Assembly: GCA_934339365.1 (NCBI GenBank)
Contig: CAKRHW010000013.1
Coordinates: 1 to 54,245 of the forward strand
Length of the DNA: 54,245 nucleotides
Direction: 5' to 3'
Source of the DNA: an uncultured Lachnospiraceae bacterium
GTDB lineage: Bacteria; Bacillota; Clostridia; Lachnospirales; Lachnospiraceae
This document shows positions 22,394-33,100 of this stretch, one piece after another. Within the stretch, counting starts at the first letter, position 1. Every line of letters starts with the position of its first letter. The notes under the pieces are model-generated. The model was given only the letters and a program-made list of their open reading frames with translations. It was not told the DNA's origin and made no database searches. The position numbers and the translations under genes were made by a program.

Positions 22394-24793
22394 ATGGAAA
22401 CATTTAAGAATGGGGATTTGAAGATTTCAGTAAGGAATCTTGTAGAATTTATATTACGAACAGGGAATATAGATAACCGGAGAACAAGCAGTGCAGATTA
22501 TGATGCCATGCAGCAGGGGAGCCGGCTTCATAAGAAGATTCAGAAGAAACAGGGAAGTAATTATGAAGCAGAGGTACCAATGCGGATGACGATTCCTTTT
22601 GATGAATTCACGATCACAGTGGAAGGAAGAGCTGATGGGGTGATCAAAGAATCAGAAGGATGGACAATTGATGAGATTAAGTGTGTATACCGGCATTTAG
22701 ATACATTGAAGGAGCCAATATCAGTACATTATGCACAGGCAATGTGTTATGCCTATATGTATGCAGTCAGAGAGAATGCCAGTCAGATGACGGTACAGTT
22801 AACGTACTGTCATATTCCGACAGAAGAGTTGCGTTATTTTCGGGAAACTCTGTCATTTGTGGAGTTAGAAAAATGGTTTTTGAATCTGGTACAGGAATAT
22901 TATAAGTGGGCAAAGTTTCTCTATGAAGCAAAGAAAAAAAGAAAAGAATCGATTCAGGGAGTGGAATTTCCTTTTCCATACAGGAAGGGACAGCGGGATT
23001 TAGTGGTGTCCGTTTATAAAACAATCAGGCAGAGCCGGGATTTGTTTATTCAGGCACCGACTGGGATTGGGAAGACAATGTCAACAATTTTTCCAGCAGT
23101 CAAGGCAGTAGGAGAAGAACTTGCAGATAAGATTTTTTATCTGACGGCTAAGACAATTACAAGAACTGTAGCATGTGAAGCTTATGAGATTTTACGAAAG
23201 AACGGTGTGTTCTTTCGCACGATTGTCATTACAGCGAAGGAAAAAATCTGTGCCATGGAAGAAATGGAGTGTAATCCATTTGCCTGTTCAAGAGCGAAGG
23301 GACATTATGACAGAGTCAATGATGCGATGTATGATATATTGACACAGGAAGAGAATATTACAAGAGAGGTAATAGAAGATTATGCGAAAAAGCATGAGGT
23401 ATGTCCGTTTGAATTAGGCTTAGATCTTTCTGACTGGGTAGATGGGATTATCTGTGATTATAATTATGTGTTTGATCCGACAGTACAGCTAAAGAGGTAT
23501 TTTGCAGATGGAAATGAAGGAGAATATGTCTTTTTAGTGGATGAAGCACATAACCTGGTAGATCGTGCAAGAGAGATGTATAGTGCAGTGCTTTATCGGG
23601 AGAGCTTTACGATGGCAAAGAATCAGATGGAGATAAAGAGCAGGAAGATTTTTCGTGGGATGGCCCGGTGTGAAGAGGATTTAACAACACTGAAGCGGGA
23701 GTGTGAGTCTTATATGATTCTGTCGGATGCGAAGTTAGATGCATTTGTATTACATCTGCTCCGGCTGCATTCTGACCTTGATGAATATCTGCAGGAGCAT
23801 TTAGAATTTGATAGAAGAGCAGAACTTTTAGAATTTTATTTTGATATTGGTAATTTTTTAAATATCTATGAATGTGTGGATGAATATTATCGTATCTATT
23901 GTGAATATCAGGATGGCTCTTTTAAGATCAGACTGTTCTGCATGAATCCGTCAAGGAATCTGCACAAGTGTATGGCAAAAGGGATTAGTACCATATTTTT
24001 CTCGGCCACGTTACTTCCAGTTACCTACTACAAAGAATTATTAAGCGGGAATTTAGAAGATTATGCAATCTATGTTCCGTCTCCATTTGAACAGAAGAAC
24101 AGGAAGTTATTATTAGCAGAAGATGTAAGCAGCAAATATACTTTGCGGGGAGACGCCATGTATCAGAAGATGGCAAGGTATATTCTGTCAGTCTGCCGGC
24201 AGAAAGTCGGGAATTATATGGTGTTTTTCCCATCCTATTATCTGATGGAAGCTGTATTAGAAAAATTACAGAATCTGCTTATGGATGATAAGGAAGAAAC
24301 GATTGAGATATTAATGCAAAAAAGTAATATGAGCGAAGAAGAAAGGGAAACATTTATTGAAAGATTTGAGGGAGGAAAGCAAAAAAGAATTCTGATTGGC
24401 CTGTGTGTGCTGGGCGGTATTTTTTCGGAAGGAATAGATCTGACAAGGGATCGTCTGATTGGAAGCCTGGTAATTGGAACAGGATTGCCACAGGTGTGTA
24501 CGGAAAGAGAGATTTTAAAAGATTATTTTGATCAGAATGGGAAGAATGGATTTAATTATTCTTATCGGTATCCGGGGATGAATAAGGTATTACAGGGGGC
24601 CGGAAGAGTGATTCGGACCGGAACGGATGTGGGAGTCATCTGCCTGATGGATGGAAGATTTTTAGAAAAGGAATATCAGAGATTGTTTCCAAGAGAATGG
24701 AATGATGTGGAACGAACCAGGGAGGATAGTGTTTCTGAACAAGTAAAGAAATTTTGGGAAGTGGGAATTGACAGATATAACAAAGAATGCTAG
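22394..24793 (+). CDS. XPD/DinG-like DNA helicase with N-terminal PD-(D/E)XK nuclease-like domain
   Basis: A 799-residue superfamily 2 helicase of the Rad3/XPD/DinG group. The N-terminal about 170 residues resemble a Cas4/RecB-type PD-(D/E)XK nuclease: VEGRADGV (about 76-83), IDEIKCV with the E-x-K pair (about 92-98), then a Gln/Tyr helix (HYAQAMCYAYMY). The helicase core has Walker A PTGIGKT near 222-228 and DEAH near 383-386. Four cysteines (about 285, 293, 298, 336) lie between them at the position of the XPD iron-sulfur cluster. Late motifs include FSATLLP and QGAGRVIRTGTD. It should unwind and possibly cut DNA 5' to 3'. It is the third gene of the LexA-boxed cassette, which fits the SOS-controlled DinG precedent. 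Confidence 0.88.
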   Translation: METFKNGDLKISVRNLVEFILRTGNIDNRRTSSADYDAMQQGSRLHKKIQKKQGSNYEAEVPMRMTIPFDEFTITVEGRADGVIKESEGWTIDEIKCVYRHLDTLKEPISVHYAQAMCYAYMYAVRENASQMTVQLTYCHIPTEELRYFRETLSFVELEKWFLNLVQEYYKWAKFLYEAKKKRKESIQGVEFPFPYRKGQRDLVVSVYKTIRQSRDLFIQAPTGIGKTMSTIFPAVKAVGEELADKIFYLTAKTITRTVACEAYEILRKNGVFFRTIVITAKEKICAMEEMECNPFACSRAKGHYDRVNDAMYDILTQEENITREVIEDYAKKHEVCPFELGLDLSDWVDGIICDYNYVFDPTVQLKRYFADGNEGEYVFLVDEAHNLVDRAREMYSAVLYRESFTMAKNQMEIKSRKIFRGMARCEEDLTTLKRECESYMILSDAKLDAFVLHLLRLHSDLDEYLQEHLEFDRRAELLEFYFDIGNFLNIYECVDEYYRIYCEYQDGSFKIRLFCMNPSRNLHKCMAKGISTIFFSATLLPVTYYKELLSGNLEDYAIYVPSPFEQKNRKLLLAEDVSSKYTLRGDAMYQKMARYILSVCRQKVGNYMVFFPSYYLMEAVLEKLQNLLMDDKEETIEILMQKSNMSEEERETFIERFEGGKQKRILIGLCVLGGIFSEGIDLTRDRLIGSLVIGTGLPQVCTEREILKDYFDQNGKNGFNYSYRYPGMNKVLQGAGRVIRTGTDVGVICLMDGRFLEKEYQRLFPREWNDVERTREDSVSEQVKKFWEVGIDRYNKEC

Positions 24794-24818
24794 CAATCGC
24801 ATTTCTTGGCGAAAAGAA

Positions 24819-24847
24819 GTGCAAAAAGTGAAGCAATGTGCTATACT
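24819..24847 (+). promoter_or_regulatory. Promoter of purL (extended -10)
   Basis: TATACT (24842-24847) preceded by TGC gives an extended -10; the -35 at 17-base spacing, GTGCAA, is weak. No PurR-type box was recognised. Confidence 0.5.
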
Positions 24848-24929
24848 GAAATAAGACATTTGAATTCCGTATGGTTCTTGATAGAGATACAGAATAAAAG
24901 TCAGGAAGTAGATATTAATGGAGGTACTT

Positions 24930-27900
24930 ATGAGCACGGTTAAAAGAGTGTATGTTGAGAAGAAAGCTCCTTATGCTGTAAAGGCAAAGGAATTAAGACA
25001 TGAGATTCATAGTTATTTGGGTATTGCAGAAGTAACGGAAGTAAGAGTTTTAGTTCGTTATGATGTTGAGAATGTTTCAGAAGAGACTTACCAGAAGGCG
25101 TTGCATTCTGTTTTTGCAGAGGCACCAGTTGATCAGGTAAGTGAAGAGACATTTGCATATCAGCCACAAGACAGAATTTTTAGTGTAGAATTTTTACCGG
25201 GACAATTTGATCAGAGAGCGGATTCAGCAGAGCAGTGTATCAAATTCCTGAAGGAAGATGAACAGCCTGTTATTAAGACAGCTACAACCTATGTAATTGT
25301 TGGTGATATTACAGATGAGCAGTTTGAAAGTATTAAGAACTTCTGTATTAATCCTGTAGATTCACGCGAGACAGGACTGGAGAAACCAGAGACTTTAGTT
25401 ACAACATTTGAAGAACCGGCAGATGTAAAGATTTTTGATGGTTTTAAGGATATGAATGAATCTGACCTTAAGGAGTTATATGCATCATTGAATTTAGCCA
25501 TGACATTTAAGGACTTCCTTCATATACAGAATTATTTTAAGAATGATGAGAAGAGAGATCCATCTATGACAGAGATTCGTGTGTTAGATACGTATTGGTC
25601 AGACCACTGCCGTCATACAACATTTTCTACAGAGCTTAAGAATGTAGCATTTGATGATGGATTCTATAAGAAACCAATCGTAGAGACATACGATGCATAT
25701 ATTAAGACAAGAGATGAGATTTTCAAAGGACGTGAAGATAAGTTTGTCTGCTTAATGGATTTAGCACTTATGGCTATGCGTAAGTTAAAGAAAGAAGGCA
25801 AGCTAGATGATCAGGAAGAATCAGATGAGATCAATGCATGTAGTATTGTAGTGCCGGTTGAAGTAGATGGTAAGACAGAGGAATGGCTTGTGAACTTTAA
25901 GAATGAGACACACAACCATCCAACAGAGATTGAACCATTTGGTGGCGCCGCAACCTGTCTTGGTGGAGCAATCAGAGATCCATTGTCAGGACGTACTTAT
26001 GTATATCAGGCAATGCGTGTAACAGGTGCTGCAGATCCTACGAAGTCGATGAAGGATACTTTGAAGGGTAAACTTCCACAGAAGAAGATTGTACGTAGTG
26101 CGGCAGATGGATATAGTTCTTATGGTAACCAGATCGGACTTGCAACAGGTTATGTAAAGGAATTATATCATCCGAATTATGTTGCAAAGAGAATGGAGAT
26201 TGGTGCCGTTTTAGGTGCAGCTCCAAGACGTGCTGTGATTCGTGAGACATCAGATCCTGGAGATATTATTATTCTTTTAGGTGGAAGAACCGGACGTGAC
26301 GGATGTGGCGGTGCAACCGGATCAAGTAAGGTCCACACAGAGAAATCAATCGATACCTGTGGTGCAGAAGTGCAAAAGGGTAATGCACCAACAGAGAGAA
26401 AGATTCAGAGATTATTTAGAAGAGAAGAAGTCAGCAAATTAATTAAAAAATGTAACGATTTTGGTGCAGGTGGTGTATCTGTAGCAATCGGTGAATTAGC
26501 AGACGGACTTCAGATTAATTTAGATAAAGTTCCAAAGAAATATGCAGGACTTGATGGAACAGAGATTGCAATCTCAGAGTCACAGGAGAGAATGGCAGTT
26601 GTTGTAGATCCTAAGGATGTAAAACAATTCTTAGAATATGCAAATGAAGAGAACTTAGAGGCAACAGAGGTAGCAGTTGTAACAGAAGATCCACGTCTTG
26701 TATTAAACTGGAGAGGAAAAGAGATTGTTAATCTTAAGAGAGCTTTCCTTGATACGAACGGAGCACATCAGGAGACAGATGTTGAAGTTGAGATGCCAGT
26801 GAAGGAAGACAGATTCTTCAATAAGAAGGCAGTTTCGGATGTGAAGGCAAAATGGTTAGAGACATTAGCAGATCTGAATGTATGTTCACAGAAAGGTTTA
26901 GTAGAACGATTTGACGGTTCCATCGGAGCTGGTTCTGTTTACATGCCATATGGTGGTAGATATCAGTTAACAGAGACACAGTCTATGGTTGCCAAGCTTC
27001 CGGTATTAAAGGGAGACTGCGATACTGTAACAATGATGAGCTTTGGATTTGATCCATATTTAACAACATGGAGTCCATATCATGGAGCTATTTATGCGGT
27101 ATTAGAGTCAGTAGCCAAGATCGTAGCAGCCGGTGGTGATTATAAGAAGATTCGTTTCACATTCCAGGAATATTTCAGAAGAATGACAGAAGATCCAAAA
27201 CGCTGGAGTCAGCCATTTGCTGCATTATTAGGAGCATACGATGCACAGATGGGATTTGGTCTTCCATCTATCGGTGGTAAGGACAGTATGTCAGGAACAT
27301 TTAATCAGATTGATGTACCACCAACATTAGTATCATTCGCTGTTGATGTTGCAAAAGAAAAAGATGTTATTACACCGGAATTTAAGAAAGCCGGCAATAA
27401 GATTGTAGAATTTAAGATTGCAATGGATGAATATGATAAGCCAGATTATAAGCAGGTTATGGCTTTATATGATCAGATTCATGAATTGATTCAGAAACAG
27501 GTGATTGTATCTGCATATACCATTGATGCCAAGGGTGCAATTGCAGCAATCAGTAAGATGGCATTTGGTAATAAGTTTGGTGTGAACTTATCAACAGATA
27601 TAGCAGCAGATGATTTATTTGCAGTAGGATTGGGTAATATTGTTGCAGAAGTACCAGCGGATCAGTTAGATAAGATTCAGATTCCATATGTAGAACTTGG
27701 TGAAGTAACTGCAGATCAGACATTTACTTATGGAGATGTTCAGATTTCAGTAGAAGAAGCATTACATGCATGGGAGAATACACTTGAGAAGGTATTCCCA
27801 ACAAGAGCAACAGAAGATAAGACAGTATTAGATACACCAGTTTATGATAAGGGTTCTGTTTATGTATGCAAGAATAAGATTGCAAAACCAACTGTCTTTA

Positions 27901-28682
27901 TTCCTGTATTCCCTGGAACGAACTGTGAATATGACAGTGCCAAGGCATTTGAACGTGCAGGAGCGAATGTTATTACGAAGGTATTTAAGAACTTAACACC
28001 GGAAGATATTCGTGATTCTGTGAATGAATTTGAGGCAGGAATTAATCAGGCACAGATTATTATGTTCCCAGGTGGATTCAGTGCAGGTGATGAACCAGAC
28101 GGATCTGCAAAATTCTTTGCAACAGCATTCCGCAATGCAAAGATGAAAGAAGCAGTAGAGAAGTTATTAAATGAAAGAGATGGTTTAGCACTTGGTATCT
28201 GTAATGGATTCCAGGCATTGATTAAGCTTGGATTAGTACCAAATGGTAAGATTACAGGACAGGATGAGAATGCACCTACTTTAACTTACAATACCATTAA
28301 CAGACATATTTCTAAGATGGTTTACACAAAAGTAGTAACGAATAAATCACCTTGGTTACAGTTAGCAGAATTAGGTAAAGTATATACCAATCCTGCATCA
28401 CATGGAGAAGGTCGTTTTGTTGCAAACGAAGAATGGATTAAAAAATTATTTGAAAATGGTCAGGTTGCTACACAGTATGTAAATGAAGCCGGCCAGCCAA
28501 CCATGGATGAAGAGTGGAATGTCAATGGTTCTTATGCAGCAATTGAAGGTATTACAAGTCCGGATGGACGTTGCTTAGGAAAGATGGCACATTCAGAGAG
28601 ACGTGGAAGAAGTGTTGCAATGAATATTGTTGGAGAACAGGATATGAAGATCTTCGAATCAGGAGTAAAATATTTCCAATAG
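24930..28682 (+). CDS. purL: Phosphoribosylformylglycinamidine synthase, single-chain PurL
   Basis: Catalyses the fourth step of purine synthesis (FGAR plus glutamine and ATP to FGAM). At 1250 residues it is the large PurL with the synthetase and glutaminase parts fused, so no separate PurQ or PurS is needed. The synthetase half shows DTYWSDHCRHTTF and NETHNHPTEIEPFGGAATC. The C-terminal class I amidotransferase has FPGTNCEYD, FPGGFSAGDE, the nucleophile Cys in LGICNGFQ and the catalytic His/Glu region SHGEGRF. The frame opens at 24918, but the first ATG lies inside the ribosome site GGAGGT (24921-24926); ATG 24930 is the start. It has its own promoter and terminator, apart from other pur genes. 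Confidence 0.97.
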   Translation: MSTVKRVYVEKKAPYAVKAKELRHEIHSYLGIAEVTEVRVLVRYDVENVSEETYQKALHSVFAEAPVDQVSEETFAYQPQDRIFSVEFLPGQFDQRADSAEQCIKFLKEDEQPVIKTATTYVIVGDITDEQFESIKNFCINPVDSRETGLEKPETLVTTFEEPADVKIFDGFKDMNESDLKELYASLNLAMTFKDFLHIQNYFKNDEKRDPSMTEIRVLDTYWSDHCRHTTFSTELKNVAFDDGFYKKPIVETYDAYIKTRDEIFKGREDKFVCLMDLALMAMRKLKKEGKLDDQEESDEINACSIVVPVEVDGKTEEWLVNFKNETHNHPTEIEPFGGAATCLGGAIRDPLSGRTYVYQAMRVTGAADPTKSMKDTLKGKLPQKKIVRSAADGYSSYGNQIGLATGYVKELYHPNYVAKRMEIGAVLGAAPRRAVIRETSDPGDIIILLGGRTGRDGCGGATGSSKVHTEKSIDTCGAEVQKGNAPTERKIQRLFRREEVSKLIKKCNDFGAGGVSVAIGELADGLQINLDKVPKKYAGLDGTEIAISESQERMAVVVDPKDVKQFLEYANEENLEATEVAVVTEDPRLVLNWRGKEIVNLKRAFLDTNGAHQETDVEVEMPVKEDRFFNKKAVSDVKAKWLETLADLNVCSQKGLVERFDGSIGAGSVYMPYGGRYQLTETQSMVAKLPVLKGDCDTVTMMSFGFDPYLTTWSPYHGAIYAVLESVAKIVAAGGDYKKIRFTFQEYFRRMTEDPKRWSQPFAALLGAYDAQMGFGLPSIGGKDSMSGTFNQIDVPPTLVSFAVDVAKEKDVITPEFKKAGNKIVEFKIAMDEYDKPDYKQVMALYDQIHELIQKQVIVSAYTIDAKGAIAAISKMAFGNKFGVNLSTDIAADDLFAVGLGNIVAEVPADQLDKIQIPYVELGEVTADQTFTYGDVQISVEEALHAWENTLEKVFPTRATEDKTVLDTPVYDKGSVYVCKNKIAKPTVFIPVFPGTNCEYDSAKAFERAGANVITKVFKNLTPEDIRDSVNEFEAGINQAQIIMFPGGFSAGDEPDGSAKFFATAFRNAKMKEAVEKLLNERDGLALGICNGFQALIKLGLVPNGKITGQDENAPTLTYNTINRHISKMVYTKVVTNKSPWLQLAELGKVYTNPASHGEGRFVANEEWIKKLFENGQVATQYVNEAGQPTMDEEWNVNGSYAAIEGITSPDGRCLGKMAHSERRGRSVAMNIVGEQDMKIFESGVKYFQ

Positions 28683-28705
28683 ACAATACCAAACAGGATA
28701 TAGAA

Positions 28706-28739
28706 CAAAAGGGCCGTCGCATTTGCGATGGCTCTTTTG
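28706..28739 (+). terminator. Intrinsic terminator of purL
   Basis: CAAAAGGGCCGTCGC pairs with GCGATGGCTCTTTTG through two G-U wobbles; a short loop and the T-rich 3' arm complete it. Confidence 0.75.
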
Positions 28740-28759
28740 AATTGATATAAATAAAATAC

Positions 28760-28788
28760 TTGACTATACATATAATATGTGATAATAT
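28760..28788 (+). promoter_or_regulatory. Distal promoter upstream of the lipoprotein at 28975
   Basis: TTGACT (28760-28765), 17-base spacer, TAATAT (28783-28788). It would give a leader of about 180 bases. Confidence 0.55.
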
Positions 28789-28882
28789 AAAAACACAAAA
28801 ACTGGAGAGCACGTCAGGGGACGTTGACAATTAAATATGGGGAAAGGTGTTGAAATTAAGGATAGCATTACAAGAACATATG

Positions 28883-28891
28883 TGTTATAAT
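28883..28891 (+). promoter_or_regulatory. Proximal extended -10 promoter upstream of the lipoprotein
   Basis: TGTTATAAT is a consensus extended -10; no good -35 at 17 bases. GAACATATGTGT (28874-28885) overlaps it and resembles the weaker LexA-like box at 20067. Confidence 0.45.
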
Positions 28892-28974
28892 GGTTAAAGT
28901 TTATCTGAATGGAATAGTAAAAAGGATAAATGAGTACTTATTAAACAACACATATCATAAGGAGGAGAATGGAT

Positions 28975-30087
28975 ATGAAACAAGCAAAAAGAATTTTTGC
29001 CATGTTACTTAGTGTCATGCTCGTGTTTTCTTTGGCCGGATGTGGTAAAAAGGATACGAAAGATAAGAATGTTTTTACTGAGATTTCTGAGATGTCTGAC
29101 ATTACAAAAGGAAAATCAGACATCGAAGCAAGTATTAAAGTAAATGATAAGCAGGACACATTGAAGTCTGTGCTTAATACAGATACGATTAAGGTTAAAA
29201 TCAGTAGCTATGCAAAAGATGAGAAGACAATGTCAACAGAAATTCAGGCAGATATCGGAAGTGGATATCAGTCTGTTACAGATGTCGTATTAAAAGGCAA
29301 TGTAATGTATGTGAATACAAGTAAGATTATTAAGTTTATCTTCCCATTATTAGAGAATTATGCAGGAAAAGATACACTCAAGGGATTAACAGCCGATCAG
29401 GTAAATCTTTTGATTGGATCTGATTATATCTCATTTACAGAAGATGATTTAAAGGAACTTTCAGAGAGTACAGATAAGGCGAAAGTAGATACAGATGAAA
29501 TGCTGAAATTATCTCAGAAATATCAGAAGGTATTTGCTGCTGCCGCAAGTGTTGCCAACGACAAGGTGATTCCTAAGATTAACGAAGTGAAGGATGTTCT
29601 TGGTAAAGATGGCGATAATTATACATTTACATTGAACAAAGATAATGCAGAAGCTTTAATCAAGAAGATTACAGAGATTTTGAATGATAATGGTTCGGAT
29701 ATCTTAAATAGTTTCCTTGACAAGATAAAAGACAGCTTAGGTGAGAAAGATGATTTATATAAGTCAATTGCTGACAAGAAGTCTGATATCGAATCAAAGA
29801 TGAAAGACCTTGCAAAGAGCTTAAAGGGATTAGATGTTTCTGATTTCACAAAGGCAGAGCCAAAATTTATTTTATCTGCGAATACATCAGGAGATAAAGG
29901 CAAGAGAAAGGGAGAAATTAAACTTACCGGATTTGCAAAGGATGATACAACAAATGTTGACTTTACGATTTCTAGCAAATTAGATGAAGGCGGAGAAGGA
30001 AGTGTGGATATACCTTCTAATTCTGTTTCATATTCTGATTTCTCAAGTAAGCTTGGATTAGATTCTTCTAGCAGTAGTACAAAATAA
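28975..30087 (+). CDS. Lipoprotein of unknown function
   Basis: A 370-residue lipoprotein with a classical signal (KRIFAMLLSVMLVFSLAGC). The mature part is Lys/Asp/Ser-rich, with alternating beta segments in the first third (IEASIKVNDK, then VKISSYAKDEKTMSTEIQAD) and long amphipathic helices in the middle (about residues 150-290). The layout recalls clostridial lipoproteins built like LolA/LppX beta-barrel halves, but I do not recognise a family and assign no function. It ends in a Ser-rich tail. GGAGG (28961-28965) is 3 bases from ATG 28969 and 9 from ATG 28975; the second is preferred. Two promoter-like elements precede it and a terminator follows 34 bases after the stop, so it is probably monocistronic. 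Confidence 0.7.
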   Translation: MKQAKRIFAMLLSVMLVFSLAGCGKKDTKDKNVFTEISEMSDITKGKSDIEASIKVNDKQDTLKSVLNTDTIKVKISSYAKDEKTMSTEIQADIGSGYQSVTDVVLKGNVMYVNTSKIIKFIFPLLENYAGKDTLKGLTADQVNLLIGSDYISFTEDDLKELSESTDKAKVDTDEMLKLSQKYQKVFAAAASVANDKVIPKINEVKDVLGKDGDNYTFTLNKDNAEALIKKITEILNDNGSDILNSFLDKIKDSLGEKDDLYKSIADKKSDIESKMKDLAKSLKGLDVSDFTKAEPKFILSANTSGDKGKRKGEIKLTGFAKDDTTNVDFTISSKLDEGGEGSVDIPSNSVSYSDFSSKLGLDSSSSSTK

Positions 30088-30120
30088 GAGAAAACAATCG
30101 AATCAAAGAATGAAAATTCA

Positions 30121-30152
30121 GGAGAGGCACCTTAGAGGTGTCTCTTCTTTTA
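30121..30152 (+). terminator. Intrinsic terminator after the lipoprotein gene
   Basis: A 12-base-pair stem (30121-30132 with 30136-30147, two G-U wobbles) has a 3-base loop and is followed by TTTTATT. It rules out translation of the next gene from the upstream ATG at 30110. Confidence 0.7.
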
Positions 30153-30193
30153 TTATAAAAAAGTATGAAGAATTAGGAAAGGACAAAGAGTTT

Positions 30194-33100
30194 ATGGAAA
30201 AAAAGAGACAAAGAATAGCATCATGGATGTTAGTAGTTATTTTGGTGGTTTCCCTGTTTACAGGAATGGGACAACAGGCGGATGCAGCCGGATATCAGAT
30301 TATAGGAGGAGATAAATTGATTTCCTCCGGGATTGATGGGTTAAATAACCATGGTGGAGAAACATTTATGTATTATTTGAGCATTGGTGGGAATGAGGCA
30401 TTCTGTACCGAGATTGGAAATCATAAAATCACTGGAAATTACCAGGTGAAGAATGTAAATTATGGGGCATATGAAAGATATATCAAGGGAGCAGTGTATT
30501 ACCGGAATATTTCAGCGGAAGAATACAGTACGAATGATAAAATAAAAAAATACAAAGCAGCACAGCTTCTTATCTGGCGTTGTATGCAGTTAAAAGAAAG
30601 CAAGATTACACCGAATAAAAGTAATATCTTAAATTCAGTTTTACAAAAAACAATTACAGCAAATTGCGGAAAAGATGTCTGGAATGATATTACAAAAGTT
30701 GTTCAAAACAGTGTAAATCAGGAATACGATGCATTTGTGACACTGACAAGTTATGCACATACAGGAAGTCAGAGTGTTTTGACCGGAACGGCTAAAAAAG
30801 GAGCCTGTAGTGCAAGCATGACAAAGACTGTCAAATATGTGGGAGCAGATGCTCATCTAGAAGCAACGTATGGAATTTATACGACAAGTGATAAGAAGGT
30901 TGCACAGATTGTAACGGGCAGTAATGGAAGTGGAAGTACCAAAGAAGTACTTCTTGCACATACGAAGTATTATGCAAAAGAAATTACTCCGCCGACAGGA
31001 GCTTCTTTAAGCAGTAAAAAATACGAATTTACAACGGGTGCCATTGGCAGTCGTACTCCGATTAGTAAAAATGCAATTGAAGATGAACCACTTTCTTTAG
31101 AGATTCGTGTTCGTAAAGTATCAGAAAAAGACAGAACGATAAAAATACCGGGAGTCGAGTTTACGATTTATGAATATTCACAAAGTGCAACAGATAAGGC
31201 AAAGGAAAAAGCAAAGAAAGAAGGAAAGCCACAGACAGTTATTGATCAGATCAAAGAATTTGTGGTAATCAGTGAAAAGCATGTAGAAAATAAAAAGAAA
31301 GTAATTGTTACGGATAAAGATGGAAACGCAACGACCTCTAAATTATATGAGACAAAGGATAATAAAGGAAAATTCAAACTGGTTGAGACAAAGCCGGCAG
31401 AAGGTTACTTACTTGGGGATGGCTGGAGTGTAACTGCGATTACCAAAGAAGAATATCCGGAACGAATTCTGAATTATACAGTGACGAATCAAGAGGAAGA
31501 AATCTATGGAGATGTAGAAGTAGAAAAACTAGATCGTGAAAATGCAACTGAGAAAATTCCAGATACAACCTTTGAAATCTTAGAATGGAATGGAACTGCA
31601 TATGTGCATCATTCGAATATTACGACAAATGAAAAAGGATGGGCAAAAAGTGGACTGTTACATGTAAGTGATACGAATCAGGGAAAGTATCAGGTGATAG
31701 AAAATAGAGCAAATCCACGCTATGTTTTAGATACAGGATGGAAGAAAGAATTTGTCATTACAAAACAGACAAAACATTTTACCTATTCTGTAACAAATGA
31801 GAAGAAAAAAGGAAAGATTCAATTGACGAAAGAGTCTGTAAATCCAACCAGTCTGGTTCGTGTACCGGATTCTTATGAAGGGGTCACTTATACATTGTAC
31901 AAAACTTATGAGATAAAGGGGAATCTTGCTATTGGAAAAGAAGTTGTTCAGAATGGAATTATTTCATTAAACAAAAAAGGAGAAGGATTTGCAAAAGATA
32001 TTGAGATTGGAACTTATCTGTTGATGGAAACCAAAGCAAATCCACACTTTATCTGGGATGAATCGTGTATTACAAGTGCAACCAATACGATGCTTGTTAC
32101 AATCAGAGAGAATCAGACAGCATATCTGCATGCAAGAAAGGGAATCAGTTATGATGATGGAAAAACCTTTCAGCCGGTAAAAAATGGATTAGGAAAAGAG
32201 GTAAGCCGGACAGAATCAGATTATCATAAATATATGGAAAATGCTCTTTTGAATCTACAAAAGTGGATGAAAGTCAAGGTAAAGAAAACATTACCAGATG
32301 GAAAACCACTTGCGGGAGCGGAATTTGAAATTTCACAGTGGAGTGAAAAAACAAAAAACTATGTAGCACAAAAAACGAAATACGTGTCTTTGGCAGATGG
32401 AAGTGTAAAAGATGCTTCTTCCGGACGAGAAATTATGCTTCCTTATACAGAAGATAACAAGGGAAAGTTTGCTATTCGTGAAACCAGGCAGCCGGCAGGA
32501 TGTGAGACACCGAAGTTTTATGAGAAGTTTAGTTTTGCAGATGCAAAACTTTCAGAAGATCATACCTGTTATGTGTATCAGAAAGATGTTAATAATGAAC
32601 CGGGTTCTTACCAATTACGCATTTATAAAGAAGACAGCAAGACAAAGAAACCAATCAGTCAAGCAGAATTTTCACTATATGAAGCAGACGGAAAGAAAAA
32701 AGTAGGTACATTTACAGAGGAAAAAGAGGGAATCTATACTTATACGGTAAAAGGAGTATATCTAGGAAAAGGCGAAAGTAAAAAATATGTGATTCGAGAG
32801 ACAAAGATTCCAGATAAATACGTTGAATTTTCTGATACAGAAAAGAATTATAAAAAAGAAATTGTGATTCACTGTGATGAAACACCAGACGAGATTCGTG
32901 TAGCAGAACAACCGGTACTTGGAAGAATTTATGGGAAAAAAGTAGATGCAGAGACAAAAGATGGAAAAGCACAGGGAGATGCAAGCCTGAAGGGAGCCAG
33001 ATATGGGTTATATACAAATGCAAAATGTCAGGGACTGCCGGAACGAATTGCAATTACTGAGGAAGATGGAAGTTTCCTGTTTGATGCTTTGGAGTTGAAA

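Noticed and set aside
28838..28891. 17-codon peptide before the lipoprotein
   Set aside because: Frame is short, has no convincing ribosome site and overlaps the proximal promoter.
30110..30193. N-terminal extension of the surface adhesin
   Set aside because: It overlaps an intrinsic terminator for the upstream gene, and the signal peptide starts at 30194.
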